A DNA stretch of 64,000 nucleotides, from assembly GCA_017607445.1 (NCBI GenBank), contig JAEVHH010000004.1:1612001-1676000 (forward strand). Reading direction: 5' to 3'. Positions 60,288 through 64,000 of the stretch are shown in pieces. Every line of letters begins with the position of its first letter. The first letter of the stretch is position 1. The notes under the pieces are model-generated. The model was not told the DNA's origin. It worked only from the letters and a program-made list of their open reading frames with translations, and made no database searches. The position numbers and the translations under genes were made by a program. Origin of the DNA: Histoplasma ohiense (taxonomy: Eukaryota; Ascomycota; Eurotiomycetes; Onygenales; Ajellomycetaceae).

Positions 60288-62088
60288 GAGCGCGAAAGCC
60301 GGGGGGTGATTTGTGCACATCACTTTTTTTCTCTTTTCACTTGACGGTGACCCCACGGCAAGAACGCGCAAGAAAGGAGGGATTCACCCTTGCGCAGAAT
60401 AGCTCTTGCTCCTCAGCGGGCCCATGTTCTGTACATGTACCACCTATACCTACAATGCAGTTCCCTCCCTCCAGCTATGAGACCCCTCCATTCCCCCAAT
60501 TTAACAAAGAATGAATTAAATGAAAATGAGATTCTACTTTCATGAGCTTCGAACGGGAGAAAAATTGAGGATTGGTCATAGAGCCGGCGCAGCACCTAGT
60601 TCCACCTCGACTAGCTCCACGCAAGCGGTTGGAAATCCCACAGAAAGTGGAACCGACATATCTAATCTAACTCGTCGATTCTCCTGCATATCCGAGCCAG
60701 CTACTACGAGGGAGCAACCTAATACATACATACATATATATATATATGTACCCCACCCCTTACATATGCGATGGTTTACCATATATCTTTTCTGTATATA
60801 CCCTACTCGATACCCCTAAGTTAGAAAGCAAAAAAAATTATATATATAAACTCCCCCACACGCCAGCACCTTGAGTACAGAGAACCATACAATGATTTAG
60901 TCGACACATAGTGCTTGACCCCATCTATTCTACCCCCGCTGACTATGTGGCACTTTTCTCCCTTCTCTCCTTCTTGTATTCTCTTAGCCGTGATGGGCAA
61001 AATAAATACAAGTAAAGATCGCGCATACTCCTCCCATCCCATTACTTCATTGAGCTACCCCCTTTCTATTTTTATTTATTTTTAGCCCGTGTAAATACTA
61101 GTATGAAAGTTTCTCAAGAAAGCCGCCCCATCCAGCCAGCAGTGAGCGAGCCTTGATGAATATGGATGAAATGGCAAGGTGAGCGGAGCAAGAAATTAAA
61201 CAAACAAATTAAAAAAAAAAATAAATTTAAAAAAATAAATAAATAAAAATAAATAAAATAAATACCAATATATTTATTAATTACTATTCTCAAATCGAGA
61301 TGACAAGCTTCTCCCTTCTTTCCTTCCTTCCTTCTTCCTTCATGCACAAGGCACCAATCGGATGAACTGCTGAAGGCCCAACTTACATACCACCATGAAC
61401 ACCTGAACACATACACATGACCTATTGACGTTTCCAGGTCAGATGGTGACAGAGTAGTATTTTCTGCGATTGACTGGGATGAATGGTCTGTGCTAAATGC
61501 ATCTGGCGTTGTGGGGGGTTGGGGAGGGCACGGGTGCCCAATTTTATCATCATATACCCTATTGAAATATAGAGCGAGTCATGGATGGAACATAACATCC
61601 CCCCCCGTCCTGCAGTATTGGTTGAAAGACCCAAAACCAAACTGGTCTTTATTCGTGTCAACTGCATAATATGATAAATAATAAAATGGACGGGAACCAC
61701 AGCAAAAAGCCAACAACATACTACTACTGCTACTATGAGTCGGTACTACTACATCAAACAATCCAGATGCAAATAAGATATAAAAGTTCATGGGAAAGGG
61801 GGAACAAATAAATGAAATAGGGGAGACAAATAAATAAAGAATGGAAAATGAAAGGGAAAAAAAAAATATGTATAGCAATAGGCCTAGCTAATTCCATGCA
61901 CGCCCGTTATTATGCAGATAATCAAGAAGACAAAGTTTTAAGAAAAATTAAGGGGGAAAATGGGTGGAGCGTGCTGTTAGCAGCAGTTCAAATCCAGTCG
62001 AACCCAAACCCAAAGAACCCAGACTCAGAGCCCACAAAAATCAATAAAAAAAAAAAAAAAAAAAAGGGAAGGGGTTGAGCAACTACCC
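60288..62088. other. Convergent AT-rich intergenic region
   Basis: 1.8 kb between two convergent stops. It contains an (AT)n run near 60733-60748, an A/T-rich AAATAAAT patch (about 61200-61265) and A19 near 62046-62065. No gene is supported. Confidence 0.5.
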
Positions 62089-62780
62089 TCAAACCTCACC
62101 CATCTCACTCCCCTTCTCCGCCTGTCTCCGGCCCTTCCCAGACTTCCACCACCTGGCTCCCGCCCACGCCGCTGTGGCAGCCCACAGCGCCAAATTGGCC
62201 AAATCCACCCAGACCGAATGTTTCATACGGATGGTGTCCACGTCCCCCTCCGCTGCGTGCTTGGTCATGTACATTTTGCCGAAGATGCCGAAGAGCGTGA
62301 GCCAGAGGATGCTGACGATGCTGTCGTAGACCAGGGTGGGCAGGTTAACACTGGGGAGGAGGGAAAAGGCAGGCATGGCGAGGGGAATGGTGAAGTAGAT
62401 GACTGCGGAGAGGGAGGAGATAGTGCCGAGGCAGGTGGCGTAGGTCTGTTTTATATTAATTTTTGTTATTTTCATTCATTCATTCATTCATTCATTCATT
62501 CATTTGTTTATTTAGTTTAACGGAATGGTTTTCAGGTAGATTAGATATGGAGAGATAGGTTGATAAAGAGAGAACGGGAGTGCAAAAGACATACCCATTT
62601 GGGGTCAAATCCGCCAGTGTCCTTGCGCTGCCTAATGAGATCTTGCGCGTACAGGCCGATGACTGCGATGCCGAAAACAAACTGTAGGAAACGGAGCGAG
62701 CATCCCACAACTGTGCTGACAGTGGAGCCGACACTGTATCGCTTTCGGACGCCGTCGATGATGAGAGCTTTGATGCCCAT
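62089..62780 (-). CDS. Four-helix MARVEL-like integral membrane protein
   Basis: Proposed exons on the minus strand are 62780-62595 and 62445-62089, giving 180 aa. Four hydrophobic segments are evident: about 25-46 (GCSLRFLQFVFGIAVIGLY), 70-92 (ISSLSAVIYFTIPLAMPAF), 103-123 (VSILWLTLFGIFGKMYM) and 137-156 (VDLANLALWAATAAWAGARW). The R-x2-Q-F-x-F-G-x4-G-L-Y-A start is the pattern of small fungal MARVEL-domain proteins. The basic tail ends EKGSEMGEV. Such proteins sit in plasma-membrane or vesicle microdomains. The specific function is unknown. The intron contains an (ATTC)n run. Confidence 0.85.
62472..62503. repeat. (TCAT)n tetranucleotide repeat
   Basis: Eight units, lying inside the intron of the MARVEL-like gene close to its 3' splice site. 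Confidence 0.9.
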
Positions 62781-64000
62781 GGTTATAACACCGTGTGATT
62801 GATGTGGTTCTTCGGGTGGTTTCTTTTGGGTAGTGGCGTGATAGATAGATATCTATACAGTTCGACCTGGTACGTATTGGAGGGTTTTACAATAAAAACC
62901 CTAGAGTTCCCTGCTTTGTACAGAATGTGGGCGTTCAATTGCCTGGGTGAATGTCTCTATTGACACCTCGGGAACCCCTTCAATAGACAGGGTGTTCTGC
63001 ACGGAAATAGAATACGGTAGCTATAGTTTCCGGATCAGCACCTCAGTGAATAACCCACTGATGTTGTATGGACGAAAGCACCTTCGCGGGTGTGCAGCTA
63101 GGTATGTTTGTATGTGTGGCCGTTTGCGATATTATTAGGGGCTGTTTGGTTTCGTGGAGCCAGTTAAGGTGCACCGCACTGTATTCGTTTCTTAACTTGG
63201 TTGGATATTAGACGCCCCTTTTGTTTTCAACAGGCGATATATTTTATGTCCAGCAATTTCGCAAGAAAAGGAAATGGAGGAGAGAAAAGAGATAAAGGCC
63301 TGGACGCAGAAGAGTTGTACACAGTACAAACTGGGCAGACCGAGAGAATGCGATATATAGAAAGGAACAGAGTGAAGGAAAGCGGTAGCCGGGCGGGAAA
63401 GGAACGGGAAAGAGAGAGAGAGAGAGAGAAGGAAAGAGAAAAAGGAAAAAAGGAAGAAGAACAAAGGCAAATATCCTATACAATGGTGATTACTCCTGCA
63501 AGAAACAAAGCCAATATGGATTCCGGCAGAAGCGGGAGCCATTATATATATTATTATATATATTCTGTTTTGCCAGGGACTTGGAACTCTGCTACGAGCC
63601 AGAGCGGCTTACTTCCCATCATGCAACACAGCATCTTTGAAGAAGAACAAAGATAGGTAGCTCCAGCACCGGAGCGTGTAACAATAGACAGGACAGGCCC
63701 CTGGTCGAATCATTCTTTGGCAAGAGTCCCCTAAAAGGGCAAAACCCAGCAGAAAAGAAAAATGAAACCTCGTTCCTCGACTCGTGTCTAACAATAGACA
63801 AAAGGGATATGGTCTAACATGAAACAGACCACCCCCAGTGCTGCCACTTGAGGGACATCCGGCAGATCGCAGATGCTCAAGAAAGAACAAGAGCTGTTTG
63901 TGATCGTGGGGTGGAACAAGGCATCGGTTGGCTGGGAGCTGCAGATGGGGAAGCTCTTAGTGGGTTAGTTAGTTAGTTAGCGGTTTGATGATGGAGCACG
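62781..64000. other. Terminal intergenic region
   Basis: Upstream of the MARVEL-like gene. It contains a purine (GAGA/GGAAA)n stretch near 63405-63460. Open frames through it are Arg/Glu/Lys repeats and not supported. No gene is seen to the window end. Confidence 0.45.

Noticed and set aside
63201..63656. 151-codon plus-strand frame
   Set aside because: Dominated by an Arg-Glu-Lys repeat from a GAGA tract, with no conserved features.

Overview
The window is nuclear DNA of a filamentous ascomycete. Genes are interrupted by many short introns (about 50-250 bp) with GT..AG ends, coding sequence is more GC-rich than the long intergenic stretches, and homopolymer and microsatellite tracts are frequent. 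The gene set (an RfeG-type protein, a fungal rhodopsin-domain membrane protein, a WSC sensor, an HNH_2 protein and an ivd-mcc leucine-catabolism cluster) points to Eurotiomycetes, most likely Onygenales (Ajellomycetaceae-like). That placement is inference. I support 19 protein genes, one clear pseudogene and one doubtful coding exon. Most genes are spliced, and exon coordinates were worked out by hand from frame continuity and splice signals.

Layout. 1-9 kb: sparse, with a seven-helix rhodopsin-domain protein (2387-3980 +) and a WSC-domain stress sensor (6120-7496 -), separated by intergenic DNA holding a 93-bp (TG)n tract. 9-16.6 kb: an accessory-looking island with a 463-bp LTR element lacking coding capacity (TRIM-like, identical 85-bp LTRs, perfect 5-bp target duplication), an HNH nuclease-domain gene, a 92-codon orphan and a frame-disrupted pseudogene. 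17-23 kb: a glutathione-S-transferase-like gene and an rfeG-like gene behind a pyrimidine-rich leader of about 1 kb. 25-31 kb: housekeeping genes in divergent pairs. nuo9.5 (complex I) sits opposite wbp1 (oligosaccharyltransferase), and pet191/coa5 (cytochrome oxidase assembly) opposite tgl1 (steryl ester/triglyceride lipase). 33-39 kb: a MYND zinc-finger gene and the Ras-like GTPase rsr1/bud1, which has eight exons, one of only 10 nt.

40.8-50.3 kb is the metabolic core. mccB (-), ivdA (+) and mccA (+) form a leucine-degradation cluster. Isovaleryl-CoA dehydrogenase makes 3-methylcrotonyl-CoA, and the two-subunit biotin carboxylase converts it to 3-methylglutaconyl-CoA, all in mitochondria. 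mccB and ivdA share a 345-bp divergent promoter. An unrelated acidic AT-hook protein gene lies between ivdA and mccA. Downstream are a mitochondrially targeted short-chain dehydrogenase (52.1-53.6 kb), a 4.8-kb gene-poor stretch with a striking double-CCAAT palindrome, a DUF1752 (AreA-GATA-like N-terminal) regulatory-type protein (58.4-60.3 kb) and a four-helix MARVEL-like membrane protein (62.1-62.8 kb, -). I found no rRNA or CRISPR and no tRNA gene I could support.
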